This document shows positions 8,594 to 17,880 of a stretch of DNA of 64,000 nucleotides, in pieces (position 1 is the first letter of the stretch; every line of letters begins with the position of its first letter). This DNA comes from Robiginitalea myxolifaciens. GTDB taxonomy: Bacteria; Bacteroidota; Bacteroidia; Flavobacteriales; Flavobacteriaceae. The notes beneath the pieces are model-generated. The model was not told the origin of the DNA, made no database searches, and saw only the letters and a program-made list of their open reading frames with translations. The stretch spans positions 1,577,240 through 1,641,239 of the forward strand of contig NZ_FOYQ01000001.1 of NCBI RefSeq assembly GCF_900115205.1, given 5' to 3'. The translations under genes were made by a program, and so were the position numbers.

Positions 8594-9325
8594 ATGTCCG
8601 AAGGACTGGTCATTATTCCCACCTATAACGAGCTCGAGAATATCGAGCGCATAATCCGTGCGGTCTTTGAATTACCCAAGGCCTATGATGTTCTGGTGGT
8701 AGACGATGCCTCTCCGGACGGTACCGCCGCCGTGGTACAGCAACTAATGACTGTTTTCCCGGATCGTTTACACCTGGAAATGCGCCAGGGAAAGACGGGA
8801 TTGGGAACCGCTTATATCCATGGTTTCAAATGGGCGCTGGAGCGGGATTACCAGTATATTTTCGAAATGGACGCCGACTTCTCCCACCGCCCAACAGACC
8901 TCCCAAGGTTGCATAGGGCTTGCCTGGACGGTGCGGATGTGGCCGTTGGCTCCCGCTACAAGAAAGGGGTTAATGTGGTTAACTGGCCCTTGTATCGGAT
9001 CCTGCTTTCGTACGGGGCATCGTTCTATGTGAAATTGATTACCGGGATGCGCGTCCACGATCCTACAGCCGGGTTTGTGTGTTACAGGCGAAAAGTTCTC
9101 GAGGCCCTTGACCTGGACCAGGTCCGATTTGTGGGCTATGCTTTCCAGATCGAAATGAAGTACCGCGCCTACCGCAAAAAGTTTAAAATTCAGGAAGTCT
9201 CCATCGTTTTCACAGACCGGGAACACGGGCAATCCAAAATGAGCAAGACCATAATCTGGGAGGCCATTTTCGGGGTTTTGGGCATGCGGGTGCGCAGCTT
9301 GCTGAAAATGAATGGATACGGATAA
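8594..9325 (+). CDS. polyprenol monophosphomannose synthase-like GT2 glycosyltransferase
   Basis: The 243-aa protein starts MSEGLVIIPTYNELENIE and carries DDASPDGT, EMDADFSHRP (DXD-like donor and metal site) and GSRYKKG, the arrangement of dolichyl-phosphate mannose synthases (DPM1 type). It transfers a sugar from a nucleotide donor to polyprenyl phosphate at the inner membrane. ATG 8594 is chosen because the family begins right at this motif and a promoter lies just upstream, which excludes upstream in-frame starts. Dihydroorotase follows 9 bp after the stop, so they are probably co-transcribed. The sugar could be mannose or another hexose. Confidence 0.9.
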   Translation: MSEGLVIIPTYNELENIERIIRAVFELPKAYDVLVVDDASPDGTAAVVQQLMTVFPDRLHLEMRQGKTGLGTAYIHGFKWALERDYQYIFEMDADFSHRPTDLPRLHRACLDGADVAVGSRYKKGVNVVNWPLYRILLSYGASFYVKLITGMRVHDPTAGFVCYRRKVLEALDLDQVRFVGYAFQIEMKYRAYRKKFKIQEVSIVFTDREHGQSKMSKTIIWEAIFGVLGMRVRSLLKMNGYG

Positions 9326-9334
9326 ATTACCGCT

Positions 9335-10672
9335 ATGAAGAAAACACTGCTGACCAATGCACGATTGGTAAATGAGGGCGAAATCCGCGAAGGGGATTTG
9401 CTTATTGAAGGAGAGCGAATTGCCCGTATCGATTCCGGGATCAGTGATCCCAATGCCCGCGTAATCGATTTGGAAGGTAGTTTTTTGATGCCGGGAGGAA
9501 TCGATGATCAGGTACATTTTCGTGAGCCGGGATTAACCCATAAGGGGAATATTGCTACCGAGAGCCGCGCAGCGGTTGCGGGGGGGATTACCACCTTTAT
9601 GGAACAGCCCAATACCAAACCACAGACCACCAGTATTGAAGCCCTGGAGGCGAAACACGCCCTGGCGGCCGAGTCGGCCCATGCGAATTATTCCTTCCTG
9701 TTCGGGGGAACGAACGACAACCTGGAGGAACTGAAAAGACTCGACCCTTTAAGTTGTTCCGGGGTTAAGCTTTTTCTGGGATCTTCGACCGGAAACATGT
9801 TAGTCGACGATGAAAAAGTGCTCGAAAGTATCTTCCGCAGCACGCAGTTGGTTATTTCTGCCCATTGTGAGGATGAAACCACCATTCGGGAAAATCTCGA
9901 ACGCTACAACAAGAAATACGGCGATGACATCCCAATGTCCTGTCACCCCGAGATCCGCAGTGAAGAAGCCTGTTATTTAAGTTCGAGTAAAGCGGTAGCC
10001 CTGGCCAGGGCCACCGGGGCCAGACTTCATGTTTTCCACTTGAGTACAGCAAAGGAAACCGAGTTGTTTCGCAATGATATTCCACTGGCCGAGAAGCAAA
10101 TTACCGCTGAGGTTTGCCTGCACCACCTGTGGTTCAGCGATGCGGAATACGAAAACAAGGGTTCCCTGATTAAATGGAATCCTGCGGTGAAAACCGCGGC
10201 CGATCGCGAAGGACTCTGGGAGGCCCTACTGGACGATCGAATCGACATCATTGCCACAGACCACGCCCCGCACACCTGGGAGGAAAAACAAAATCCATAT
10301 ACCTCGGCCCCATCGGGAGGGCCACTGGTTCAGCATTTGATTCCCGCCCTGATGGAGAAATCCCTCGATGGGGTTATTTCCCCAGAACGCATCGTTGAGA
10401 AACTTTGTCATAACCCGGCAATCCGCTTTGACATTGCAGACCGGGGTTATTTGCGGGAAGGGTTCTATGCGGATTTGGCGGTAGTCGAAACCAATTCGCC
10501 CTGGACGGTAGCTAAGGAAAACCTCCTGTATAAGTGTGGGTGGTCCCCCTTTGAAGGCACCCGATTCCGTTCCCGTATTTCCCATACCTTTGTCAATGGC
10601 CATCTGGCTTTTGAACAGGGCCAGGTCGCAGCAGAACGCCACGCGAAGCGCCTGACTTTTAACAGGCAGTAG
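9335..10672 (+). CDS. pyrC: dihydroorotase (class I)
   Basis: The 445-aa amidohydrolase closes N-carbamoyl-aspartate to dihydroorotate in pyrimidine synthesis. Catalytic elements visible in order are DQVHFREPG (metal histidines and substrate arginine), GVKLFLGSS (bridging lysine), ISAHCEDE, HVFHLST and IIATDHAPH (catalytic aspartate). All are intact, so this looks like an active enzyme and not an inactive PyrC-like partner of aspartate carbamoyltransferase. It lies between the GT2 gene and a DUF4296 lipoprotein. Confidence 0.95.
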   Translation: MKKTLLTNARLVNEGEIREGDLLIEGERIARIDSGISDPNARVIDLEGSFLMPGGIDDQVHFREPGLTHKGNIATESRAAVAGGITTFMEQPNTKPQTTSIEALEAKHALAAESAHANYSFLFGGTNDNLEELKRLDPLSCSGVKLFLGSSTGNMLVDDEKVLESIFRSTQLVISAHCEDETTIRENLERYNKKYGDDIPMSCHPEIRSEEACYLSSSKAVALARATGARLHVFHLSTAKETELFRNDIPLAEKQITAEVCLHHLWFSDAEYENKGSLIKWNPAVKTAADREGLWEALLDDRIDIIATDHAPHTWEEKQNPYTSAPSGGPLVQHLIPALMEKSLDGVISPERIVEKLCHNPAIRFDIADRGYLREGFYADLAVVETNSPWTVAKENLLYKCGWSPFEGTRFRSRISHTFVNGHLAFEQGQVAAERHAKRLTFNRQ

Positions 10673-10709
10673 CATTTATAAACGCATCAACCGTTCAAAA
10701 TACAAGGCT

Positions 10710-11114
10710 TTGAAAAGCAAATTCCTTACCTGTCGTAATTTATTCCTTGCCGGAATCCTGCTGTGTCTGCCGGTAAGCTGCGGGGAGGAATTGGTTGAGC
10801 GTCCCAAAAATTTGATCCCTCAGGAAGCAATGACCGATATCCTTTATGATCTCTCCTTGTTAGACGCCATTGATGATACCTATCCGGGCACCCTGGAGGA
10901 CAACGATATTGAGGTAATGGAGTTGATCTTTGAAAAATACAGCGTGGATAGTGCACAATTCATTCAGAGCGATCGCTATTATGCTTCCCAGCCGCATCTC
11001 TATGAAGCGATCTACCAGGAATTGCATGACCGCTTAAAGAAGCAACGGGATAGTGTCAGCCAAATCCTCAGCCCAACTCGTGCTAAGGATTCGACGCGTT
11101 CAAATACGCCCTGA
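10710..11114 (+). CDS. DUF4296 family lipoprotein
   Basis: The 134-aa protein has a lipoprotein signal peptide (lipobox LPVSC, cysteine 24) and a DUF4296 domain (about 37-115: IPQEAMTDILYDLSLLDA). The start is TTG at 10710; no ATG gives a complete signal peptide. The function is unknown and the family is specific to Bacteroidota. The last 32 bp overlap the 3' end of the convergent epimerase gene, so the two transcripts can form an antisense overlap. Confidence 0.82.
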   Translation: MKSKFLTCRNLFLAGILLCLPVSCGEELVERPKNLIPQEAMTDILYDLSLLDAIDDTYPGTLEDNDIEVMELIFEKYSVDSAQFIQSDRYYASQPHLYEAIYQELHDRLKKQRDSVSQILSPTRAKDSTRSNTP

Positions 11115-12105
11115 CGCTACGTTCAATTACTGCATCTATTGGCTCGAATTCAAAATTCAGGACCTCTCTGATCCTGGAGGCATCGTATTCCCGTTTCCGG
11201 GTCAATGAACGCGCTACATCACGACTGAGTCTTCGCTTGCGTCCGCTGATGCGGGCTCCTAGCCAATCCAGGCGCCAAAGGAGTTCCAGGTGCCAGGATT
11301 TAAGCTGTTTCGAAGGGGCTCTAACTTCCTGCATTCCTTCCGCTTGAAAGGCCGCTGCAATCTTCGCAAATAAGGAAGCGTAGCTCAGGTGATTCCCGAC
11401 CAGGATATAGCGCTGCCCGAATTGTTGTTCCCGTACCAGTCGTAGCATGCATCGGGCCACATCCCAGGCACCGACAAAACCGCTGGATCCCGGTATGGCA
11501 TAGCGCAACCCATTGGCTACAGCCGGGACCAACTGTCCGCTCCCGCTGTTCCAGGGCCCCGTGCCCAGGATTACTCCGGGATTGACAATAACGGTATTGA
11601 GCCCTTCCTGACTTGCCCTCCAGACTTCCATCTCCCCGAGATACTTACTGGTGGCGTACAAGTTGGTGCGGGAAGGATCCCAGGCATCTTCTTCGCTTAC
11701 GGTTTCGGTAATTCCCCCTATAGTAGCCACGGAACTGGCATAGCAAAAGGTTTGAACACCCTTGGCCAAGGCAATATTCACCAGGTTCTGGGTGCCTTCC
11801 CAGTTGACTTTGAGTAGCTGATCCCGGTCACGCGGATCAAAACTTACCAGGCCGGCGCAGTGGTAAATGGTTTCGACCCCTTCCAGGGCCAGCTCCAATT
11901 GCGGGATATCGTCTAAGGCGGCTGGGACCCACTCCAGGGTATTCCAGGCAGCTTCGAGCGCTGGATTTTCGAACAGAACGCGCTTCTTCAAACTTTCGCG
12001 ATCACTGCCTTCCCGATAAGTCAGTCGCAGTTTTTCACTTTTTTCCAGCAAATACACCAGCAAATGCCCCCCTAGAATTCCCGTGCTGCCCGTAATCAGG
12101 ATCAT
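11083..12105 (-). CDS. NAD-dependent epimerase/dehydratase (extended SDR)
   Basis: The 340-aa protein has a Rossmann motif [11 protein letters not shown] (residues 6-16) and an active-site YATSKYLGE (Tyr-x-x-x-Lys) near residue 150, with upstream [11 protein letters not shown]. This is the extended short-chain dehydrogenase layout acting on nucleotide sugars, dihydroflavonol-like or steroid-like substrates. Substrate cannot be read from sequence. It is convergent with the DUF4296 gene and divergent from tyrS. Confidence 0.87.
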   Translation of the reverse strand: MILITGSTGILGGHLLVYLLEKSEKLRLTYREGSDRESLKKRVLFENPALEAAWNTLEWVPAALDDIPQLELALEGVETIYHCAGLVSFDPRDRDQLLKVNWEGTQNLVNIALAKGVQTFCYASSVATIGGITETVSEEDAWDPSRTNLYATSKYLGEMEVWRASQEGLNTVIVNPGVILGTGPWNSGSGQLVPAVANGLRYAIPGSSGFVGAWDVARCMLRLVREQQFGQRYILVGNHLSYASLFAKIAAAFQAEGMQEVRAPSKQLKSWHLELLWRLDWLGARISGRKRRLSRDVARSLTRKREYDASRIREVLNFEFEPIDAVIERSVRAYLNASNP

Positions 12106-12130
12106 GGCCTAAAAGTAGCTATTCTTAGTG

Positions 12131-12138
12131 TATCTTTG
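12131..12138 (+). promoter_or_regulatory. putative -7 element of tyrS
   Basis: TATCTTTG fits TAnnTTTG and ends 18 bp before the tyrS ATG. No TTG is visible at the -33 spacing. Confidence 0.4.
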
Positions 12139-12156
12139 CGCCGAAATACGCATCAC

Positions 12157-13452
12157 ATGGTTTCGAATTTTGTAGCCGAACTTCAGTGGAGGGGTATGAT
12201 ACACGATGTCATGCCAGGAACCGAAGAGCATTTGCTCAGCGGGGTTCAAGCGGCTTATGTGGGAATCGACCCCACAGCCGACTCCCTGCATATTGGCCAC
12301 CTGGTTGGGGTAATGATGTTACGCCATTTTCAGCAGGCCGGACATAAACCCATAGCCCTTATCGGGGGAGCTACCGGAATGATTGGCGATCCTTCGGGGA
12401 AATCCCAGGAACGCAACTTGCTCGATGAGGCAACCCTGCGCAAAAATCAACAGGCGCTGAAGGAGCAACTCTCCAGATTCCTTGACTTCGATAGCGACAA
12501 TGCGAATGCTGCCGAAATGGTCAACAACTACGATTGGATGAAAGACTTCAGTTTTCTGGAATTCATCCGGGATGTAGGCAAGCACATAACCGTAAACTAT
12601 ATGATGGCCAAGGATTCGGTGCGCAAGCGGCTTTCGGAGGACGCCTCCGAGGGGATGTCTTTTACTGAATTCACCTACCAGTTGGTGCAGGGATATGATT
12701 TCCTGCATCTCTATCGCTCCCACAATTGTACCCTGCAGATGGGGGGAAGCGACCAATGGGGAAATATTACCACCGGCACTGAATTGATCCGCCGGATTGG
12801 AGGTGGCAAAGGCTATGCCCTGACTTGCCCGCTGATCACCAAAGCCGACGGGACCAAGTTCGGTAAGACTGAAAGCGGAAATGTTTGGCTGGACGCCAAC
12901 CGAACGTCCCCCTATAAGTTTTACCAGTATTGGCTCAATACCTCAGATGAGGATGCCGAGAAGTATATCAAGATCTTCACTTTCTTAAGCCGGGAGGAAA
13001 TCGAAGCCCTCACAGCCACCCACCGGGAAGCGCCGCATCGCCGGGCGTTACAGCTCAAGCTTGCGGAGGAACTGACCGTATTGGTGCACTCTGAGGAGGC
13101 GCTTGAAAACGCGCGTCAGGCGAGTGAGATTCTATTTGGAAAAGCTACTTCCGAAGCCCTTAAGGCGTTGGATGAGACCACGTTCAGCGAAGTTTTTGAA
13201 GGCGTGCCTCAGGCCGAGATCCAGCGTTCTGATCTCGAGGAAGGGATGGACATGATTGCCGCCCTTTCGGCCCGCACCGGATTTTTGAAATCCAATGGGG
13301 AAGCCCGGCGGGAATTATCGCAAAATTCTATTTCGGTCAATAAATCCAAGGTAGATGAAAGCTATCGCCTGGGTACTTCCGACCTGATCAGCGATAAATT
13401 TGTGCTCTTGCAACGCGGCAAGAAGAATTACTTCGTTTTGGTGGTGAAATAA
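12157..13452 (+). CDS. tyrS: tyrosine--tRNA ligase
   Basis: The 431-aa class I aminoacyl-tRNA synthetase charges tRNA-Tyr. HIGH is at residues 45-48, the KMSKS-like loop is KFGKT at 234-238, and the tyrosine-binding [10 protein letters not shown] segment lies near 196. The C-terminal S4 RNA-binding domain is present (about 365-431). ATG 12157 is chosen over a TTG at 12136, which falls inside the -7 element. The next gene starts at the base after the stop codon, implying co-transcription. Confidence 0.96.
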   Translation: MVSNFVAELQWRGMIHDVMPGTEEHLLSGVQAAYVGIDPTADSLHIGHLVGVMMLRHFQQAGHKPIALIGGATGMIGDPSGKSQERNLLDEATLRKNQQALKEQLSRFLDFDSDNANAAEMVNNYDWMKDFSFLEFIRDVGKHITVNYMMAKDSVRKRLSEDASEGMSFTEFTYQLVQGYDFLHLYRSHNCTLQMGGSDQWGNITTGTELIRRIGGGKGYALTCPLITKADGTKFGKTESGNVWLDANRTSPYKFYQYWLNTSDEDAEKYIKIFTFLSREEIEALTATHREAPHRRALQLKLAEELTVLVHSEEALENARQASEILFGKATSEALKALDETTFSEVFEGVPQAEIQRSDLEEGMDMIAALSARTGFLKSNGEARRELSQNSISVNKSKVDESYRLGTSDLISDKFVLLQRGKKNYFVLVVK

Positions 13453-14142
13453 ATGGAATCGGGTGCGCTATACCTCCCCAAAGCCACTCGCCTCAGTCGG
13501 GAGTTTTTTGGCATGTCCTTGCTGGAGGCATCCAGCGCTGACAATACCGTGACTTTTCTGGAGGACCTAGTTGGAAAACTTACCGAAGGCCTCGGAAAAG
13601 TAAGCGTGTATCCCATGATTTCCATGAGTAATCATCACCCGGAATTTTTGGGATGGCCCATTGAGAATCTCAAAAGTTTTCTGATTTCTTCATACGCATC
13701 CCGTGCTCGAGATCCTTTTGAAGATGCCCAGGTGTGTCTAGCGAGAGAATATGGATACCAAAACTGGCAGGAAGTCAAAGAATCCCCGGTACAGTTTACA
13801 GCATCTTTCGAACAAGCGCTCAAAGCTTTGTTGAACGGGGAACTCCAAAACTTAGAAGCACTCTTGCGCGTGGAAACTTCGTTGACACAGGCAATTTCTC
13901 CTTTTGCGCATCGGGCGACCTTGTTACATTATGCAGCAAGTAATGGCGTTGAAATCTGGAGGCAACAAGTCCCGAATAATTTGAGTGAGGGTGTAGGTCT
14001 CTTGTTGCGTTATGGAGCAAATCCTAAATCCGTGATGAAAGTATATGGAGGAGAGTTCGATGTAATTGCGCTTTTGGATAGTAGTGCCCATCCTAAGGAT
14101 GCCGGGTGCTATGAAGCGGTGCGCGCTGAACTTCCAAAGTGA
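13453..14142 (+). CDS. ankyrin-repeat-like protein
   Basis: The 229-aa soluble protein has an ALAREYGYQNWQEVK-like segment (about 94-110, seen as CLAREYGYQNWQEVK) often found before ankyrin repeats, then repeat-like helices with TLLHYAASNGVE and LLLRYGANP (about 155-195). Such proteins probably bind other proteins, but no partner is evident. Its ATG directly follows the tyrS TAA, so translation may be coupled. It converges with the LuxE-like gene, leaving 7 bp between them. Confidence 0.72.
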   Translation: MESGALYLPKATRLSREFFGMSLLEASSADNTVTFLEDLVGKLTEGLGKVSVYPMISMSNHHPEFLGWPIENLKSFLISSYASRARDPFEDAQVCLAREYGYQNWQEVKESPVQFTASFEQALKALLNGELQNLEALLRVETSLTQAISPFAHRATLLHYAASNGVEIWRQQVPNNLSEGVGLLLRYGANPKSVMKVYGGEFDVIALLDSSAHPKDAGCYEAVRAELPK

Positions 14143-14149
14143 TTCTTTG

Positions 14150-15121
14150 TCAAAGGACCAATAGGTTACACCCGCGTACATCCGAGTGATCGAATCGGCC
14201 GAGCACTTCAAAGCTCCCGTCTGCAAAACCCTTACCGAGGTCCTGGGTAGCCAGGAAGGCACAGGAATTTCTATTGGCCAGATCAATGACGTTGATTCCC
14301 CCTGTCTTGCGCTGAGGAATGTAATGAAAGGGGTCTTCGGTATCCCGGAATAGAACCCGCATCCAGGGTGGCGTTCGAAACCTGCCATCTCCTTTGGAGT
14401 ATCCCTGAGAAAGCAATTCGGTCATCCCGTATTCCGAGTGGATGCGCTCCACCCCGAAACCTTTACAGAGAATGGCGTGTAAATCCTCCCGCACGATCTC
14501 TTTACGCCGGCCTTTCATACCTCCGGTTTCCATAATAATGGTCCTTTCCAACTTAAGGCGGTGGGTTTCTGCGATATCGAGTAAGGCAAAGGATACGCCT
14601 ATTAACAATACGGGCTCAGTTCCCTTATCGAGGGTAGTGAGCTTCCTGATTATTTCTTCCGTGGTTCCCCCGAGGTATCCGCTTTTCGGATTTCCGCTCA
14701 TTCGCATCAGCTCGTCGACCATAAAAATGAGGGAGGAATCGGGTCGTTCGGCGTATGAGGGAAGCAGGGCAACGATACAATAATTAGCGGGGTTCCCATA
14801 AAAGTGTTCAAATCCGAGGCGAAAGCTTTCCCGATATATTTCGAGATCGGTCACCAGGTGCTGGCTTCGGTCCTGTCCTGTGGTTCCGCTGCTTCGAAAA
14901 ATGGTTTGGGTTGGGATTCCCTGCGGTTTTAATTCGTGGGTTTTGAAAAATTCTACAGGGAGAAAAGGAATTTCCTCGAGGGAACGAACCGTGTGCGGAG
15001 TGCGATGAAGCAAATCGCAAAATTCGCGATACGCCCCGATTCGCTCGTATTGCTCCCTGAAAAGTGAGAGGCTAACGGATTCGAAATTTGCTGAATTAAT
15101 AGTATGTAAGGGGCCGGCCAT
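14150..15121 (-). CDS. LuxE/PaaK-like acyl-protein synthetase family protein
   Basis: The 323-aa protein belongs to the adenylate-forming LuxE-like group. It shows RSSGTTGQDRS (about 75-86, the phosphate-binding loop) and HSEYGMTELLSQGYS (about 233-247, the adenylation motif). LuxE itself activates fatty acids for bioluminescence; no other lux gene is seen here, so another carboxylic acid substrate or acyl-transfer role is likely. It is followed upstream on the same strand by two T9SS sorting-domain genes. Confidence 0.8.
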   Translation of the reverse strand: MAGPLHTINSANFESVSLSLFREQYERIGAYREFCDLLHRTPHTVRSLEEIPFLPVEFFKTHELKPQGIPTQTIFRSSGTTGQDRSQHLVTDLEIYRESFRLGFEHFYGNPANYCIVALLPSYAERPDSSLIFMVDELMRMSGNPKSGYLGGTTEEIIRKLTTLDKGTEPVLLIGVSFALLDIAETHRLKLERTIIMETGGMKGRRKEIVREDLHAILCKGFGVERIHSEYGMTELLSQGYSKGDGRFRTPPWMRVLFRDTEDPFHYIPQRKTGGINVIDLANRNSCAFLATQDLGKGFADGSFEVLGRFDHSDVRGCNLLVL

Positions 15122-15154
15122 GGGGAGATTTACCCCAAAAATAGCTAAAACCCT

Positions 15155-15469
15155 TTAGCGTACGATGAGCTTTTTGGTGGTGGATTTCCCTTGCTGAACT
15201 ATGCGAACCATGTAGACGCCCGGACTTAAATCTCGAATATCGAGTGTGTTGCCCAGGATTCTTCGGTGCAGAACGGCCTTTCCGAAAATATCGTAGACGG
15301 CAATTTCCTTGGGTGCGCGGTTTTGGGTAACGATCTCCACATGCGGGCCTGGTGCCGGATTCGGGTGTATCCGTACTTCCAGATCGGGCGATCCCGGCCG
15401 CTCAGGCAACTGTTGAGCCTGGAGACTAAGAGTGCCCAGTAAGAATAGCAATAGGTAGAAGTGCTTCAC
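15155..15469 (-). CDS. short T9SS type A sorting-domain protein
   Basis: The 104-aa protein has a signal peptide (about 1-18, ending LQAQ) and almost nothing else but a type A sorting domain (about 28-104): IHPNPAPG at the start, VYDIFGKAVLHRRI, LSPGVYMVRI and a basic TTKKLIVR end. Sorting domains normally sit at the C-terminus of large cargo exported by type IX secretion; here cargo is absent. A paralogue with the same layout lies immediately upstream at 15616-15924. Both would reach the outer membrane or the medium. Confidence 0.82.
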   Translation of the reverse strand: MKHFYLLLFLLGTLSLQAQQLPERPGSPDLEVRIHPNPAPGPHVEIVTQNRAPKEIAVYDIFGKAVLHRRILGNTLDIRDLSPGVYMVRIVQQGKSTTKKLIVR

Positions 15470-15573
15470 GAGCCGTATTGATTTGGGATCAATACCTTAA
15501 AAGTAAGGGATACAGCCTGTTATCCTTTCGAATTGTTGTGAACTGCGTTAAAATGTGTGTAAACGGAAATGGG

Positions 15574-15609
15574 TGTGCCGTTGGTCGATAATTTGTGCCG
15601 TTGGTCGAT
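15574..15609. repeat. two-copy 16-bp direct repeat
   Basis: TGTGCCGTTGGTCGAT occurs at 15574-15589 and again at 15594-15609, with a 20-bp period. It lies just past the 3' end of the upstream sorting-domain gene. Two copies are too few to be a CRISPR or a typed repeat. Confidence 0.85.
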
Positions 15610-15615
15610 GCTAAC

Positions 15616-15924
15616 CTACTTCACAATCAGTTTTCGGGTAGCTACTTTATCCTTCTCCAGGACCTGTATCAGGTAGACTCCTGCGCTAAGCTGAGACAGG
15701 TTCAATTCATTGCCCAGGATGGTGGTTTCCAGCACCGGGGTACCCAGGACATCGTAAATCCGAATTTTTTTGGCGGAATTGGAGGCGGTAACTATGGTAA
15801 CTTTCCCTTGGGTAACGGGGTTTGGATACATCTTGAAACCCTCAATATCACTACCCTGAGTCCCTTGCTGTGCAAAGGCTCCGGTCATGAAAAAAAGTAA
15901 TAGCAGGGTGTAGAGATGCTTCAT
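15616..15924 (-). CDS. short T9SS type A sorting-domain protein (paralogue)
   Basis: The 102-aa protein has a signal peptide (MKHLYTLLLLFFMTGAFAQ) and a type A sorting domain covering most of the mature part: FKMYPNPVTQG, IRIYDVLGTPVLE, LSAGVYLIQV and VATRKLIVK. The start at 15924 is chosen because the signal peptide begins there and a -7 element lies 28 bp upstream; a longer in-frame start at 16056 would add 44 non-signal residues. It resembles the gene at 15155-15469 along its whole length, so the pair looks like a tandem duplication. Confidence 0.82.
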   Translation of the reverse strand: MKHLYTLLLLFFMTGAFAQQGTQGSDIEGFKMYPNPVTQGKVTIVTASNSAKKIRIYDVLGTPVLETTILGNELNLSQLSAGVYLIQVLEKDKVATRKLIVK

Positions 15925-15951
15925 AGTTCGTGTTGCGCAAAACACATGCCA

Positions 15952-15959
15952 CAAATATA
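15952..15959 (-). promoter_or_regulatory. putative -7 element of the upstream sorting-domain gene
   Basis: TATATTTG on the reverse strand, 28 bp before the start codon. The surrounding 17 bp (AAAAATACTATATTTGT) recur in the susC promoter at 59289-59305. No TTG is seen at -33. Confidence 0.45.
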
Positions 15960-16146
15960 GTATTTTTGACTGCCGGGGAAATGCAGTGCTCCTTAAAGTT
16001 AGCGATTTTTCGACAAAATGCAACGGGCCTGAGCCCGGACAGCCGCCGGCAGCCACCGCGGGTCCTTACTACATTAAATTAAGGTTAATACTAGGCCTGC
16101 CCCGCTTTAATTATTTAATTTTATACTTCCACCAAACTTGAATGCA

Positions 16147-16830
16147 ATGAAAAAGCAGGATATCAAAATTTTGCTGGTCGACGATGAACCGGATATTCTG
16201 GAAATCCTGAGTTATAATTTAAGTTCCGAAGGCTATCAGGTTTACACGGCTAAGAATGGCGCAGAAGGTGTGGAGAAGGCCCGTAAAAAGCAACCCCACC
16301 TGATCATTCTCGATGTGATGATGCCTGAAATGGATGGGATTGAAGCCTGCGAGCAAATTCGTAATACCAAGGGCCTTGAAGATACGATTATCACCTTCCT
16401 AACCGCCAGGAGTGAGGACTATTCCCAGGTGGCCGGTTTCGATGCCGGAGCAGACGATTATATAACCAAGCCTATCAAACCCAAGGTTTTTCTCAGCAAA
16501 GTAAAAGCGCTGCTGCGTCGCCTGAAGAATGACGAAAACGTCAGTGAAATTATGCGCGTAGGGAAACTGGTGATCAACCGGGAGGAATACAAAGTAGTGA
16601 ACCACGGCGAAGAATTGATCCTGCCTCGCAAGGAATTTGAATTGCTTTCCCTTTTGGCTTCAAAGCCGGACAAGGTTTTTAAGCGGGAAGTTATTCTGGA
16701 TAAAGTCTGGGGACAGGAAGTCGTTGTCGGGGGACGTACGATCGATGTTCACATCCGGAAATTGCGCGAAAAAATTGGTGAAGATCACTTCAAAACTGTC
16801 AAAGGAGTAGGCTATAAGTTTGTGCAGTAA
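16147..16830 (+). CDS. OmpR/PhoB-family response regulator
   Basis: The 227-aa protein has a receiver domain (about 1-120) with the acidic pair in VDDEPD, phosphoacceptor Asp56 in ILDVMMPEMDG and the conserved Lys in ITKPIKP. A winged-helix DNA-binding domain follows (about 135-227, ending GVGYKFVQ). ATG 16147 is preferred over TTG 16138. The stop codon overlaps the start of a sensor kinase by one base (TAATG), which identifies the partner. The gene order resembles phoB/phoR; the signal is not shown by sequence. Confidence 0.9.
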   Translation: MKKQDIKILLVDDEPDILEILSYNLSSEGYQVYTAKNGAEGVEKARKKQPHLIILDVMMPEMDGIEACEQIRNTKGLEDTIITFLTARSEDYSQVAGFDAGADDYITKPIKPKVFLSKVKALLRRLKNDENVSEIMRVGKLVINREEYKVVNHGEELILPRKEFELLSLLASKPDKVFKREVILDKVWGQEVVVGGRTIDVHIRKLREKIGEDHFKTVKGVGYKFVQ

Positions 16831-17879
16831 TGGCTGCCACCCTTAAAAAGTCCTATCGCTTTGCCTTTAGGTCTGCCCTGTTTATTACCCTTGGCTTGTT
16901 GCTGCTGTTGGGAATCCTCTTCTTTTTTGTACCTGCCCTGAAACCGTACTGGATCTGGTTACTGCCTTTGGCTGTCCTAGTATTCGCTACATCCTTTCTG
17001 GTAATCCAGGTTCGGGCCGAGAAATTTATCTACGGCCGGATCAAGCAAATCTACGACGATGTTTCCCTCTTGGAATCCTCAACGCTTACGTCTGCTCCGG
17101 TAACCACGGATATGAAAACCCTTACCGCCGAGATCGAGAAGTTTGCCAAGGATAAAAAGGTAGAAATAGATACCCTGAGAATCCGGGAGGAATATCGCAA
17201 GGAATTTCTGGGAAACGTAAGCCATGAACTAAAAACCCCGCTCTTTACGGTTCAGGGATATATCCACACGCTCCTCGATGGGGCTATGGAAGACAAGAAA
17301 GTGCGGAAAAAATACCTGCAGCGGGCGGCCAAGGGGGTAGATCGGCTCATCTACATCATCAAGGACCTGGATCTCATTACCAAGCTCGAGATTGGCGATC
17401 TTCACCTGGAGGTTTCCGACTTTGACATTATTGAGCTGATCAGCAATGTTTTTGACCTGCTGGAAATGAAAGCGGCCAAGAAAGGTATCGCGCTTGTCTT
17501 TGACATGGATTACCCAAAGCCTATTTACGTGCGGGGAGACAAGGAGAAGATCCAGCAAGTGCTTACCAATTTGGTGGTGAATTCGATCAAGTATGGCTCT
17601 CAGGATGGTACCACAGAGGTCAGTGTCGAGAACCTGATAAAAAACAAAGTAATAGTTCGAGTTACCGATAATGGGGAAGGGATTGCCGAAGAGCATTTAA
17701 CCCGGCTCTTTGAGCGCTTTTACCGGGTCGATAAAAGCGGGAGTCGCAAAGAAGGAGGAAGTGGCCTTGGCCTAGCCATTGTCAAGCACATTATCGAAGC
17801 CCATAACGAAAAGATATACGTGGAAAGTGTGATCGATGTAGGTTCGGAATTCTCTTTTACCCTGGAAAAGTCGAAATAA
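16830..17879 (+). CDS. PhoR-like sensor histidine kinase
   Basis: The 349-aa protein has two close membrane helices (about 12-60), a short linker, a HisKA dimerisation domain with phosphoacceptor His132 in NVSHELKTPLF, and an ATPase domain with N-box LVVNSIKYGS, G1 VTDNGEGI and G2 GGSGLGLAIV. It has almost no periplasmic sensor domain, like PhoR-type kinases that sense through membrane or transporter partners. It overlaps the response regulator by one base and is followed one base later by trmB. Confidence 0.92.
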   Translation: MAATLKKSYRFAFRSALFITLGLLLLLGILFFFVPALKPYWIWLLPLAVLVFATSFLVIQVRAEKFIYGRIKQIYDDVSLLESSTLTSAPVTTDMKTLTAEIEKFAKDKKVEIDTLRIREEYRKEFLGNVSHELKTPLFTVQGYIHTLLDGAMEDKKVRKKYLQRAAKGVDRLIYIIKDLDLITKLEIGDLHLEVSDFDIIELISNVFDLLEMKAAKKGIALVFDMDYPKPIYVRGDKEKIQQVLTNLVVNSIKYGSQDGTTEVSVENLIKNKVIVRVTDNGEGIAEEHLTRLFERFYRVDKSGSRKEGGSGLGLAIVKHIIEAHNEKIYVESVIDVGSEFSFTLEKSK

Positions 17880-17880
17880 T

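Noticed and set aside
12136-12156. TTG start for tyrS
   Set aside because: It overlaps the TATCTTTG -7 element and adds residues absent from TyrRS proteins.
15574-15609. CRISPR-like repeat
   Set aside because: Only two copies with a 4-bp gap, no cas genes, and spacer far too short.
16024-16037. CGGGC-ctga-GCCCG hairpin upstream of the response regulator
   Set aside because: The stem is only five pairs and no T-run follows on either strand, so neither terminator nor riboswitch can be supported.
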